Shown: piece by piece, positions 27,101 through 40,100 of the stretch
How positions within the stretch are numbered: the first letter of the stretch is position 1
How the letters are laid out: each line of letters opens with the position of its first letter
DNA from: Steromphala cineraria
Taxonomy: Eukaryota; Mollusca; Gastropoda; Trochida; Trochidae
DNA length: 64,000 nucleotides
Direction of reading: 5' to 3'
Assembly (NCBI GenBank): GCA_916613615.1
Contig: OU744728.1
Coordinates: forward strand, 36,354,450 to 36,418,449
Position numbers and translations under genes: made by a program
The notes under the pieces: generated by a model
What the model was told of the DNA's origin: nothing
The model's input: the letters and a program-made list of their open reading frames with translations, nothing else
Database searches by the model: none

Positions 27101-30100
27101 TAAGTGTAAATTATTTTCAACTACTCTCAAGTAGCAAATAGTATTTACCTGGCCTTCATAGATTTCTCCTGTTTTTCCTCACTGTTAACTTCTTGCTGAT
27201 TAAAAAATTTAGAAATTTCTATCATTATTACAAAATATGAAATGCCAACATCTCTGGGCCACTCACAAGTTTCCCTTTCAGACAGAGTGATTATTCTAAA
27301 AAAAAATCAATTACATGTCAAGCTGACACTATTTCGATATGTCAACTATGACGTCATCAAAGTACAAATCCGTATCAATCATTCTTAAAATGTTTATGTA
27401 TAACTATCTGTGCAGGTAATGGATTAGTTTATCTAATTATGGCCTAATGCCTGTAGATCATAATCAGTTGTCAATTAAAAAATGTGTATTTAAACATACC
27501 AAAGGGTACATCTTTCCAGAAAAAAATTATGTTACAGCCAATACATGTACTGTATATATTTAATTACACTTACATGAAACTGGAAAATTCCTTAAGAAAT
27601 GCATTTCAACACTGAAAGAGAATAATGTGAGGTTATGTTTTCGAATTTGATAATGCCCTTGAAACGAATAGATATATGAACTGATAATCATCAATGCTAT
27701 AGAATCAGATTACTGTACTTTTAGGGATGTCGAAAAACGATATAATTGTTTACGTTTCTTATGATTTAATGTACTCTCATTGGCCCATTTGAATGCCGAA
27801 ATGTTCAAAAACAATACCCACATTTTTGCAAATTAGGACAGAATAACTTTGAAAACACCTTTTGTTTTTTTAGATAAATTTGAAAACAGGATGATAAATG
27901 AGACTTTAAATATTGAGTTGCAAAGACGATTTATCACAAGCCTTGCCCCCCTGTGCATCTGACACACATGTTTAAGAAAGATACAGAAAGTCGATAGCAT
28001 TAATTTTCAGTGAACTGCACAACTGACAGCTTGATAGTTTCTTGTCAGATAATGACCTGAACCAATTCCGTGATTCAGTAACATCAATGAAACTTTCAAA
28101 ATTTATTTGACAAATGCTTACAGTGGCAATGTTTGTAACATTCCAATTTTTTGTATTCAGTATTGCTACAAACAACACTTTTCACCTTTAAGAGGCATAT
28201 TTTAAATTTTTCACTTATACTTGTACGTTATTGCTAAATTTATTAGTTTGATAGTTTTTAAAATCCCATAACACAAAACGATCATCCATAGTCAGCGAAC
28301 AAATTAAAATGATTCACATCAAGTCTATTTTCATTTTCCTGACATCACCTTGTAATCCCCCTAAAATGTGCTTCTGTCCCTTTAGGCACTTGAGATTAGT
28401 TAGTTTGACATTTATTTCCACACAAGATAATAATGAAAACGATAATGGAAATTGTTTAAAGCTTAAATGTATAGTACAATGTGAAATGAATTTCTGTTGG
28501 AAGGATTTTTAAGAACATTGGTTCTGACATTTCAATGAATAATTGATTTAGGTTTTAGGGTTTTGTTGGCATCTGGAATGTGTTCTGTCTATTTAGGTTA
28601 AACCTTAAAACAATTAAATTGAGTGACGTAGTTAAGCAGTTTGATACGGTTTAGAAAGTTTTAAAAAACAAATGTATAATATATTGTTGTTGTATTTAAC
28701 TGCTCTTTAACATGGGAATTAAAGTCTTGCGAACAGGATATGAAAAATTGAAATAAAATTGGGCCAAGAACATCTTTTCAAAATAGCAGTATGGAAAAGT
28801 TAACCATGATTATTAATGGCAGTGCTTGCATGCTTGATTTATTAATCCTTTTACCAAAGTTTATAAGTAACTTTAGAAGTTTCAAAATGCTGAATGGTAT
28901 ATTCAGAAAAAATTAAGTTTGTAAACTTATATTTCTTTCAAGGTTTAATCAAAACGTTTTTCATATTCCTTAACATTATTACAAACACCAAATGCTAAAA
29001 AATCCAACAAACGAATAATTGAGTTTTACACTCGCTGATCCTTCTTTTCATACCCTATGTCTTGGCTGAAACAAGTCAGGCTGACACAGCTTAGATATGT
29101 CAGTATGTTGTCGTCGGTGTTCATCTTTAGTTATCACTTTCTACACGTTTACTTGCAATTTATTTGTCTGTCCAATTATAAACCAGTTGGTCAGCAGTTG
29201 GTCAGCACTGAATGCTACTTCAATGTTTATGCAATGACTCATTATATCACATGCAATAACATGAAATATAAATTTGTGATATTTGGAATGATTATATTCT
29301 TCCAACTTATGGCATGATTGTTGCAGAGTTCAGTTTTCACATCAAAAGACTAGACAATAGATTTTGTTGTTGATATCTTTTATTCATTTCAAAGATTAAT
29401 AATTGTTTTTCATACATTGAAATCAGGTATGATCACTCACCATTTGATAAGTTTTATATGCAGATAATATGGTACATAGACTTGGTGCATTAACAGGGTT
29501 TGCTTACATTTTGTCATGAAACAAAATCTAAATATTGATATATAGCTATTGAATAACATCAAAAAAGATTTTTGTTCAAAAATATTTTATTTGATGTTTT
29601 ATAGATTTTGTTTTTGATTTTTTGTTCAAGCTTCACATTGTCTTTGTAAGTTTTAAGTTCAAAACATAATGGTTATATTTGGATGTTGGGCTCATTGATT
29701 CATTCTGTTCATTTTATATAACTCAGAACTGTTGCTTTGTTGCTTGTTCTTGATTTGTTGACGGGTGAGCTATAGTATCTTTTTGGATGAAATGGTTTTT
29801 TAGCTTATTTATCACTGTATCCATGTAATTCATTTGGACAATATTTTATCATGAAGAAGATTCAGTTGTTATCTGAAGTTTGCAATTGACCTTGAGCATG
29901 TATTCTGCCATTTGACACCTATGAATTATGGTTAATATATATTAAAAAAATTTGGAATGTTTTCGAAGTGTTGTTCATATTTGGAATGGGGTATTACTGC
30001 AAAAAAAAATCATGTAAAAAAGAATTCAAATTAACTTTCTTTTCTTTTAATTAAGTTAAATGTGTAGTTCTCTATGACATTTATGATAGTATCGCAACAC

Positions 30101-31139
30101 TTTTTAAGATAACTTTTGATAATATCAAAATTACAAACTTTAACAATTTAACATAAATGAATAAATGATTTATCTTAACATGTGTATGAAATTGAGAATA
30201 AGAATATACAGTGTTATACCAGACATACATTTGTATCCTCAAATTATTGTGAAATGTTGAAATCCAAACCACTTTGACTACATTAGATCAATGCAATGAT
30301 GTTTCAATAACGGAAAATATGTTAACCTTGGTAAGTTGTTTTCATCACCTTATGGGCTAGAACAACATGATACCCACTATATGCATTAGGTTATTTTGTA
30401 TTATCAAGAACTGACGATAGTGGATGAACAGTCTATTCTCACAGACACACTATTCGTTTTCTAAGTCTCCGTTTCCTCCCCTGTTCCCAATGTTGACAGA
30501 CTTCAAGCAAGTGAAGATTATGTGGCTTAGTTTGTCAAATCATCGTCTAAACTATAAATCACAGACCCACCGAATCATCCTCTTCAGATTTCAGTTTCTT
30601 TATCAGAAAGAGGATTAAATCTCTGTTCTTTAGTTACCAATTTCATTCTGTCTCAAGGTTTTAAAGTATTAAAATGTAATCTTTAATTTTTTTAATTTTC
30701 AACGATAAAATTCAAGTTGTTGGCAACTTATTGTGGGCTGCATTTCGTTTTACATGAAAACTGTCTTTAAGATGGATATTTTTAAAATTTCTTTTGCAAC
30801 TCTTCCCAATTCTCAATATTAAAATTTACAAGAAGTTTTTACTTTAAGATTTCTGTGTTTGATTTTCCATACTGGCATCTTTAACATAACCTATTCCTAT
30901 AACTTTAAGGTTTTAGAAGCGATGGATAAATAAAAAAACGGTGTACAAATTAAATACTTGAATTAACATGAATAAGTCCAATTGTTTCTTTGCAAAAGTC
31001 TTATATCATATCACGTAACCAAAACATGATTTAACCAGAAAGAAAAGGAAAATAATCACTCAATATCATGAGGATGTTTATATTCCGCCCAACTGAGATG
31101 ATGGTGATATTGAAATGGGCTTCGTCTGTCCATGTGTTC

Positions 31140-31700
31140 CTATATCATTTGCATTTTGGGGTTTCATTGAAACATATCTTAGAATTTCGTTTCCGGAGCA
31201 ATTATAAAAAAACAATAGATCCTAGCTCAACGAAACTTGGTATATGGATCAATCATTACGTATAGATGCACCAAATAATGTAAACGCCTCGAGCAACCAT
31301 GAGTGGATGGATATGCGCCCTATATGAATATCAATATAATAATAATAATTGATGTGCCTTTTGGGGATTTCAACTTCTTGGGATTATTTTTGTTGTGGTT
31401 TCAATGAAAACGTATCTGGAGAATTTTGTTTCCAAAGCAAAACTAAAACACTTTAAGACCTAGCTCAACAAATATTGGTATATAGGTCAATCATTATGTG
31501 TAGATATGGCTTTTTGGGGTTACAACGACTTTGGATTATTTTTTGGGGGGTTTCAAAACTCAAAACATGTTTGACTCAACTTAACCAATCTTGGTCAGTG
31601 GATCAATCATGTGTAGATGTCCCTTTTCATCTCCTCTGGATTATTGTTTTTGGTCATTTGTTTGAAATTTAAAGTTGTGACAATTTACTACACCAGTAAC
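31140..31700 (+). repeat. Degenerate tandem repeat of about 190 bp, unit C copy
   Basis: Three decayed copies share the order: TTTCCGGAGCA or TTTCCAAAGCA, then CCTAGCTCAAC(G/A)AA followed by TTGGTATAT, then ATCAATCAT(TA)CGT/GTGT-AGATG, then a TTTTGGGG stretch and CTTTGGATTATT. The unit D copy is at about 51190-51780. Unit A is collapsed here (about 8420) and keeps only the two outer edges, which is the expected result of deletion between direct repeats. Wording of this kind (GAGCA-AACT-TTGGTATAT-GATCAATCAT) resembles dispersed mollusc repeats known to me, but I cannot name the family. Confidence 0.6.
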
Positions 31701-33179
31701 GGAAGATACCAAAAAATCAGTCTAGGTTACTTTTCCAAAATATTCCAAATGGCGGGAAATATAGACAACTCTGTCTGCTTGTTTTATTTTAATCTTAGTG
31801 TCATATCATGTTACACTTAGAAATCGAAAATATCACAATTGTGATTATTCAGTCCATCATGGCAGACATTCTCTTAATTCTCCTAATTCTCAGTTTCCTA
31901 TTTTGTTTCAAACGATGATAGACCTAAAGCAAATGAAAATTATGTGTCTTATGTGTGTCAAGTCTTTTTCTAATTACAAATCACAAATCAATCTAGTCAT
32001 CCCAGTCCTTACATTTAAACGAGTATTGAAAAGATAGCTTTCCAAACACCTATTAATATCTTTTATTTGGAAATGTTAAGTTTCCTTAAATATATACAAC
32101 TTTGTAACTGAACCTCTGTTTCTTTTAAGAAATTTGTTAATTGAATTTCTTTTAATTGGACGAGTATCTTTACAGATTTTTCTGTGTATTTATTCAAAAA
32201 CAAACTGTTTTTATACGATGTGACATGGGAGAAACGATACAAAATCGATGAACAAACCATATGCTTTCAAGCAACAGTTCTCATTTGATGATTCGTTAAA
32301 CAAAGAGAAAACTTTGGAACTTTTAAAGGTTTAAACCCAAATCATTCTAAATCAGAGTTGTTTATTTTGATTTTGATAAAAACATGAGATATCAATTCTT
32401 CGTTTAGGTGAGAAAAGATTCCCACATGTACCGCCAGAATGATGTTGGATCGAATTTCATTTGCAGTTGTGGAGAAATAAACCATCAATAAAGGCATGGT
32501 AAATGTAAAAATGGTTTCACTTAGTGTCACTTAATGTTGAAATTGCTTTTTGAGGAATGTATACACGGAATGTAGACAAAATGAGTGATTAATTTTTCAA
32601 ATAAAATTATAATTAGTACAGGGACCATAATAATGCACAAACTATGAGTACAATATCATATAATAACACAAAACTTTATCTCTGTTGAACGACGCAAAGC
32701 CATGCATGCATGGTGGTATCATTATGGAATTTATATTAAATAATTATAAATGTATCGTTATCAAATCAACCATCGGACATCAAGAACCCGTTAAAGTAAC
32801 ATTACAATGCCCGAGTAGCCCATTCAGTTAACACTTCCATAACATGTATATTGAATGATGTAATTTATCCTCATATCGGCCAATCTTTGGATGATATCAG
32901 CAGAAGTTTGCTTTGACGCAAATCTTTTTTGACATAATGAGCTTTGTCAGATGCATTATTACTTATAAAACAAGCCATAAAAGAGTTAAAGAGGATCAGG
33001 TTATTTAAACTGTTGGTGTTGCTCTAGAAACAATGATAACACAAAACTCTGTGGGTGTTATTTCAGTAAAGGCTATTGACTTTTTTCATTGATAAATGTT
33101 GATTATCCTTCAACACCTTTACATGATGGTGCTGAATTTGATACTATTACTTTTAGTACTTGGTGAATGGACTTTTCAA

Positions 33180-33222
33180 ATCCTCCTCCTCCTCCTCCTC
33201 CTCCTCCTCCTCATCATCATCA
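33180..33222. repeat. (TCC)n(ATC)n microsatellite, unit C copy
   Basis: About ten uninterrupted TCC triplets are followed by ATC triplets. The tract sits exactly at a deletion of about 180 bases relative to A (A about 9985-10165). The deletion joins the tract to CAGTCTTAACAAGG, where A reads ATCAGCCTTAACAAGG, which is consistent with slippage or microhomology-driven loss at the tract. Confidence 0.9.
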
Positions 33223-36171
33223 GTCTTAACAAGGTTTTGTTCTTTATGTTAATTAATGCGGTCAAATGTGTAAAACCTACTAAATAATCTAACTTATGAA
33301 TACATTTCAAAATCCTGGGATTAGACTTAACGCTCAATTACACTCTAGGGAGTTAACACAGAGAATGAATGACTAGATGAGGTATGGATTTATTTGTGAA
33401 CATTCCCTGTAAGGCGCAATGAGAATAGCCAGATGCTTCTAATGAATGAACATGAGCTGTCCTCGGTGGATTTATGTTGTGTGGCTGTTGAAGCTTTTTG
33501 GATTTGTCACTTTTATCATGTAAAGATGCATTTTATTACGTTTAACTACTAATATTATATTGATCTATAGTCATGGATCTATAGTCATCTATATGCATGA
33601 TTTGAATTGTAAAGTATTCATATAGCGTTTTTACATACTTAAATATAGCTTATTCAGTAATCATGATGCATGTTGGAATTGTTAAATCATGGAAGACATC
33701 AAGGCCACAAAATGTTTGTAAACAAATGTCCATTCAAACTACTTTAAACGCTTAGCACATTTTAGGGGATACACATGTTTCTAATTCCATAACACTTCAA
33801 TCCAGGTGCAATTATAGTCTCTTACTTGACCTTAGTGTTTTTACTTTTTCTACGTGACACCTTGAAATATGACACCTTTCCTATATGGGCATTGGTAATC
33901 AGTTAAAGATGAGATGTTTCAGTCACTGAAGATTATTTATTTAGCGTCAACAAATTGTCAATTGGCGCAATCTTAACAGAAACATTTACAAATAATATCA
34001 CTGTGCAAAAAAGGATTGTTTAAATTATGTTCATAACTTGTTGTTAACTTTTAACTATATTCACAAAGCCTTTTAAAGGCAGATGATCATTTTGAAATTT
34101 CTGAGCAATGAAAATAGCAATAACTTCAAAATTTTAAATATTAATTAAAAAACAAGAAACATGTTTACAGATGTATCAAGGCTGTATTTCATACGTTGAT
34201 GTCTACGTTTAACAGTTCTAATGAATCTGAAAGGTAAGATTAGCTGTTTCCTAAATTGCCTCAAATCAGTTAGCTGCAAGGACATCTCTTAACGGTTCCA
34301 CGATGATGGAGACTTTGATAATTTACATCCTCCTTCTCTATATCTGGCATGTAGAGAATTCAGTATTGGAGTTCATCATGCAACAATACTGATGAAAGAG
34401 ATAACCTAAATCCAACATCTCTCTCACTGTTAACTGCACATTGTAAGATAGTCCTAGCCAATCCACATTATGACTGGGAGGGCAAATATGTAAATCGGGC
34501 AGGATATCAGAGGCAGTAGGACCAAACAGAGATGGATAATGTGACACTTTTAGAAAAATTACACTTGCCTTCTTTGAGAGACATTATTACAACCTATGTG
34601 AATGCTCAGAAAAAGTTAACTTGATAGTGCAAAACGAAGTTGAACTTGACCCTATAATCATGATCATTATAACAAATAGTAAGTCACAGTCGACTCATGT
34701 TATTTGAGATAAACTCTACATATATAACTCAGAAACATTTCTTTTTGACTTGGTTGGATGTTCTTTAAATAATCATCTTTCTTGTTGATGGTTGAACAAG
34801 TATACACTGCAATAATATCATGATATATCTTTTTGGTCGAGTTTTCATGCTTGAGAGTCACTTTAACTACATATAAGTCACTATAGCAAACACACATTAA
34901 GCCAATAAATTCAATGGGGATGCTACAAGAATGTGTAATTTATCTGAAGTAGATTACCAAGATGTCTGACAGACACATACGATGTTGTAATTGATCTTTG
35001 GAGAATTAGATAAATTAAGAAATGGAGTAGATATTTTTTAGTTCCATGCGATGTATCAATTATTATTAAATCAATAAAATTGTGAATAATTCTGTAGGTA
35101 CAGTAGTTCATCAAATCATTCTGACAAGATAGTCTGTTTTTTTCGTTTCAGATTTGCATTTAATTGGCTTTGGTAATCCCCTTTTAAAATGATAACTATG
35201 TTGCTCTTTCAGTAATCTATCGATTAAAATGACAACCATTAGTTTTGAAATGATTTGCATGGTTTTCTTTTTCTTTGGAATAATTTGAATACTTGCTATT
35301 TGGTGTATTAGAGCAGTCTTGTCATATATCAATTTTCGATCCGAGATTATTACTAAGTTAATATTAAACATTAGATTGTTATATCTTTTCAGTCAACCAA
35401 ACAACCTATTTGTAACTTTATAATATTCACACTATATATTTAATATAGAATCTAGAAAAAAGGCATGCCCTATAAAATTCTGGCAAGAAATAATTCGATA
35501 TGATAATTTCATTCAAGTAACATTTTCTAGACATAATGTTATGAAGTGGTTATTGTGCAACGGTTTTAACAATATTTATATTCCATTCTTCAGGAATTGA
35601 CAAACTACAAACACAAAGTGTTGTCAATATAGAAAACGACAAGGAGACAACAGAATAAAGAAAACAATCAAATGAAGTAACGAAAATGAAAGTTAGATAT
35701 AATATAAGATGCACTCAAACGTATTTATTTTCATCATATTTACAGAGGCCAGTGGATGTCTTAACCTAATTTGTCCTGTTTACAAGATACTGAGAGCCTT
35801 TGATGGTTTGGTCTGATTTACAAGATAATGTAATTATCCAGGAATGACCTACCAATCAAACAAATGGTCCCGCAAGACGTGCCTATTGATTTTCCAATGT
35901 CATTCTACAGGAACATGGTTAATATCTTTGAACAGGAGGAGATGAAAACGGATAAAGATAAAGTTCTTTATGCATTTCAACAGAACACACCATTGTAAAA
36001 CCAATAAAAATGGGCTAGTTATTTACATGAATTGAAACAATGAAAATCAATATTTGATGTCACTGATGAGGAAAAGTTTTGTAAGTAAATGAATCAAAAT
36101 GGAAATTTAGTCACTTTACAAAGAAGTAAAGATAACTCTGAGCACATGTCGCTGTTATGTTGGTTATGCTT

Positions 36172-36782
36172 CTTGTCTCCTAAATGTGTTGTCCTGTGTT
36201 GTTCTCTTGTTTGTTAGTCAAGCCCTCTGAGCATGTATTGAATATAGAGAAATAACAAGATGACATATCCCACTGTCTCCCAACAAAGTTATGTTTCCAT
36301 AACAAATCTGAAGAGGTTTTGATTACAAAAACGCTCATCCACATATCCTTCCTTATCCACAAATCAATTTTCATTGAGTTAGTTCTAATAGTTTTGTAGT
36401 TGCACTCTGGAAATGAAATGATTACATACAGACTGACGGACGGACAGACAGGGCGATGAGTATATCCCAAGGTATAACATATCTGTGGTATAACAATACC
36501 GATCGTGTGCTCCTGCTAGCATTCATATTGACCAGGACAGTGACAGACAGAAGCACTCAACTTGCAGTATGAGGTGTTAATACGTCTCGATACATTGTTC
36601 CATTTTGCTGAACTTGTGAACTAACTGTCCGGTTTTATATATATGAATGTTCTTAATGATAGAAGAGATAAGCGTCTGTGAAATTATTGTCTGGGAGTGA
36701 TGAATAAGATGCCATTGTCATTATTGCCATTTATTACAAATGGGGTCTTCTCTTTGGCAGCTACTGTGTATTGGCACCAAAT
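36172..36782 (+). other. Block present in units C and E but absent from A, no gene
   Basis: Unit A passes from GGTTATGCTT to AGTGTTGATTT. Units C and E continue with a block that starts CTTGTCTCCTAAATG (all of it in C, its first part in E before the window ends). It contains a short GACGGACGGACAGACAG run at about 36433-36450, the kind of low-complexity stretch common inside dispersed invertebrate repeats. The open frame of 96 codons on the minus strand (36180-36470) includes the translation of that run and has no domain I recognise, so I do not call it a gene. Because two units share the block, deletion in A is simpler than two insertions. Confidence 0.6.
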
Positions 36783-37098
36783 AGTGTTAATTTATTCATT
36801 ATAACATGATTACATATGTTAAAATACAAACTCTTTTTGTCTTGACAATTAAAAGAGACATGTAAAAACAGAATGACCGACATAAATTGTGTAATAGTGT
36901 TATCGTCATTCAGGTGTAACAGTCTTAGCAAACTTAATAAGGACACTTCTGTATTGTTGATTTAAAAAATCTGTCATAACATTGATTACATCAAACGACA
37001 TATGCTGTGTCAATCTCTAATACATATTCAATTTGGGTGTAAACTGTTTTGCCATAGAACGAATGTGACCTTTACTCTTTAATATTTCGTATTCAGCC

Positions 37099-37135
37099 GG
37101 GGGGGGGGGGGGGGGGGATGGGGGGGGGGGGGGGG
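37099..37135. repeat. Poly-G tract, unit C only
   Basis: Nineteen G residues, AT, then sixteen G residues. The same phase reads CGGGGGAAAAG in A (14459), CGGGGATAAAG in its second copy (14841) and CGGGCATAAAG in D. The tract therefore expanded only in unit C. It could form a G-quadruplex. Its exact length is likely to be unreliable in any assembly. Confidence 0.9.
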
Positions 37136-40100
37136 AATATTAATGTACAATCATCCCCTGTTACCTTTGGATTATACTTTCGATCTATGTCAAGTAACTA
37201 ATAAAACTTATGATCAATTGTATAACTTAATTACTGGATGTTCTGTATCTCTAAGAAAATAGATCAATCAGCTCAACAAATACGTCTGTTGCCTTTAGCT
37301 CTGAAATGTCTTGATGAGCTAGTCAGGTATTTGTTGTGCATGACCAGTGAGATAAAACTGGAAATTATCTGTTTGTTAACTAACACTCTGTCACCAGGAG
37401 GCAAACATATATTCTAACTACACGTCTATATTCATTTAACAGTGTGGAATCCCCCTATCCCGTTTCCTCGTCACCTGTGTCATACAAGAATAAATGAAAT
37501 TATATTTTTCAATTATTACAATTTTAAAACTGAACAAGAAACAATCAGTCCCTCTACCGAAATTGAAGATCATGAGATGCCTGCAGCTATCGTATTGATG
37601 AGCCGACCATGCGTTTGCTGTGCGTGACTAATGTAAGACAAGATCTGTTAGTTAACTAACACTCAATCACCAGGATGCGGACAGAGGTTGATCCTGTTTC
37701 CTCTTGAAACCCAATATTTCAAAGTGTATTATCAAAAGATATCAACAATTTTAGCAACTTCTTCAATAAAGTGAGTTACAATAAAGTAATCTGGATATTC
37801 ATCATCAACTAACGTTTTTTATTTTTCAAAATGGTATCTTACACCATAAATTAATGTCAGTCACAGATGTTTCTTTTCACAGTTTTCTTTTAAAGCATCT
37901 TAATTAAATCTGAATAGTAATATTTGTTGATTTCTCTTGAAAAAAACGCCATTTTAAGGTCATAAATATGTATGTATAGAGCGGAAACATACACATTTAA
38001 AGAGCTTTGAGTTCAAAAAAGTATATTCTTAACTGTTCGTCAAATGAAAAGCTTCTTCCTTGTCTTTGTTTTGTGTTTGTAGCTGTTGATTATGTCACAA
38101 AGATGTGTTTGTGCATCTAACCTGAAGTGAGAGTTAAGTGTACGGGTTATTCTATTCATAAGGTAACATGTTATATCAAATTCATATTACTATCAATATA
38201 CACATGATCAAAATAGTCACCATATCGCTACCATTCACGGATGTCAAATCCCATTTGATTTCAGAAAAAAAGATAATTTATACTGAATTAGATGGACATA
38301 ACCTCTGATTGTATCAAAAGAGTAAAATTGTAGGCTTCCAAACGTTTAATGTTATTGTAAATCAATCTATTAACAGGGAATTGTTCACAATTTTTCGTGT
38401 GTAATGGATACAATCTTTCTAAGTCGAACTGTATGGTTAAAGCGCAATGATGAAGATGTATACAGCTGTAACAGATGTCCTGAGACCTAACTGATGAAAA
38501 TCGTTAAAGCTCATAGGATTGCACTCAGCAACACTTGACATATGCTAACCTCTTGTGATATGCGAGACACGAATTTCATGCACAGAAATATGATTATGGA
38601 TTTTGCTTCCCTAGAGACATTCACTATCTTGCTGAATCAAAAATACCAACTCCTGTTCATTGTTATTCTAAAACTCTTTTCACAATACTACCTCCAGTAC
38701 CAATTTTGTACAGTCTCACAATGTTTTCACTGTAGGTAAGAGTTAATACAGAGTGAGTGACGAGAGGTCGATAGAAGATCGATCCATCTTGGTGCGATAA
38801 GCAATTATCTTGACTGAATGCTTCCTCTTTCTGTCAAAACAGGCCAAGTGGATAAACGCTTGATTTAGATGCTGATTGCCTTCATTTTGGGTTAAGATGG
38901 AACATATTGAGGCTGTTTTCTTTCTTCTGATTTCTTTTCTAAATTTCAAATTTCCACTTACAGTCAATGCTAAAACTGACCTATCTGTGACCATGGAACT
39001 TTGCACTTAAATGGAAGGAATTGTTATAATACTTTTGTGTATAGAAAATGCAACTTTTCTTTGTTCTCCTGATAAGATGATAGTTACAAATATTTGGCAA
39101 ACGATGTTGATACTTTGGTGTTTTCAATTTTGTCACTTTTGATTTTAATTAAAAAATGTACGATTTGGTTGATATCCTTCCTTTTTCTACAGTCAAACTC
39201 CAAATACATTTATCAAATATCACTTTCCTTTCTTATGAGATAATTATCACAAATCCGTTGTTTTGAATATCAAATCAATGAAAGCTTATGAATTATTCAT
39301 TTAAGTAGGGTCTTATCTGTTGGTGAAATCCATGAAATAAGTATTTTTAAAGATAACAAAAGATGAAAATAACTTTGTAATATTGATTTGATTGTCATGC
39401 TCAATAAAATCTGTGAAACCTATAAAATATGACGATCAACGTTCATAAAATGGCATCTACAATATGATTAACTGAAATACCACCCAAATAAAAATTTCAT
39501 TCCTAAACAAACATTGGACACATTTATCGGAAAAAAAGAAAAGTACTTTAAAACTGAAAATGAATGAAGGACATTGTCACATTTGTGACATAAACTTGTA
39601 GTAAATTAAAAGCATCTGTCTCAATAATTTCTTTTTAAATTGTAAGATTTCTTGATAATCAACATTACATACATTAATATCATGGATTTTAAAATTGTTT
39701 CTTCAAGCCTTGCATTGTAGAATGATGAAGCAAATCAAAAGTAATTACCAAGAAATTCAAACACACAGTCATCAAGTGATCAAACCGGCGGATTGAGTCC
39801 ATTTATCAGCTAATGTACACAAAGGCATTAACACATCTTATATCTCCTTCATTTTGTCATTACATTTGTCGCTCCCATGTAACGTTCCATCAGTATATCC
39901 TGTCCACAAATTACTATGGTTTCCTCCGATTTATCTCCAGCTGTTAATGAGTATTCTTATTATCGGTGATATCAGTGCGTCTCACAATTTGTTCAGTCAT
40001 TCTACTATAGCTTGTACACTTGGCGTCCTGGTTTGTTGAATTTAAGCATATCCATACTACATCTACACATTACTGAAACCCCGTTTGAGATAAGTAATCA

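Noticed and set aside
36180..36470. 96-codon minus-strand frame with C-P-S-V-S-L-Y near its start
   Set aside because: That part is a translation of the GACGGACGGACAGACAG low-complexity run. No domain is recognised.
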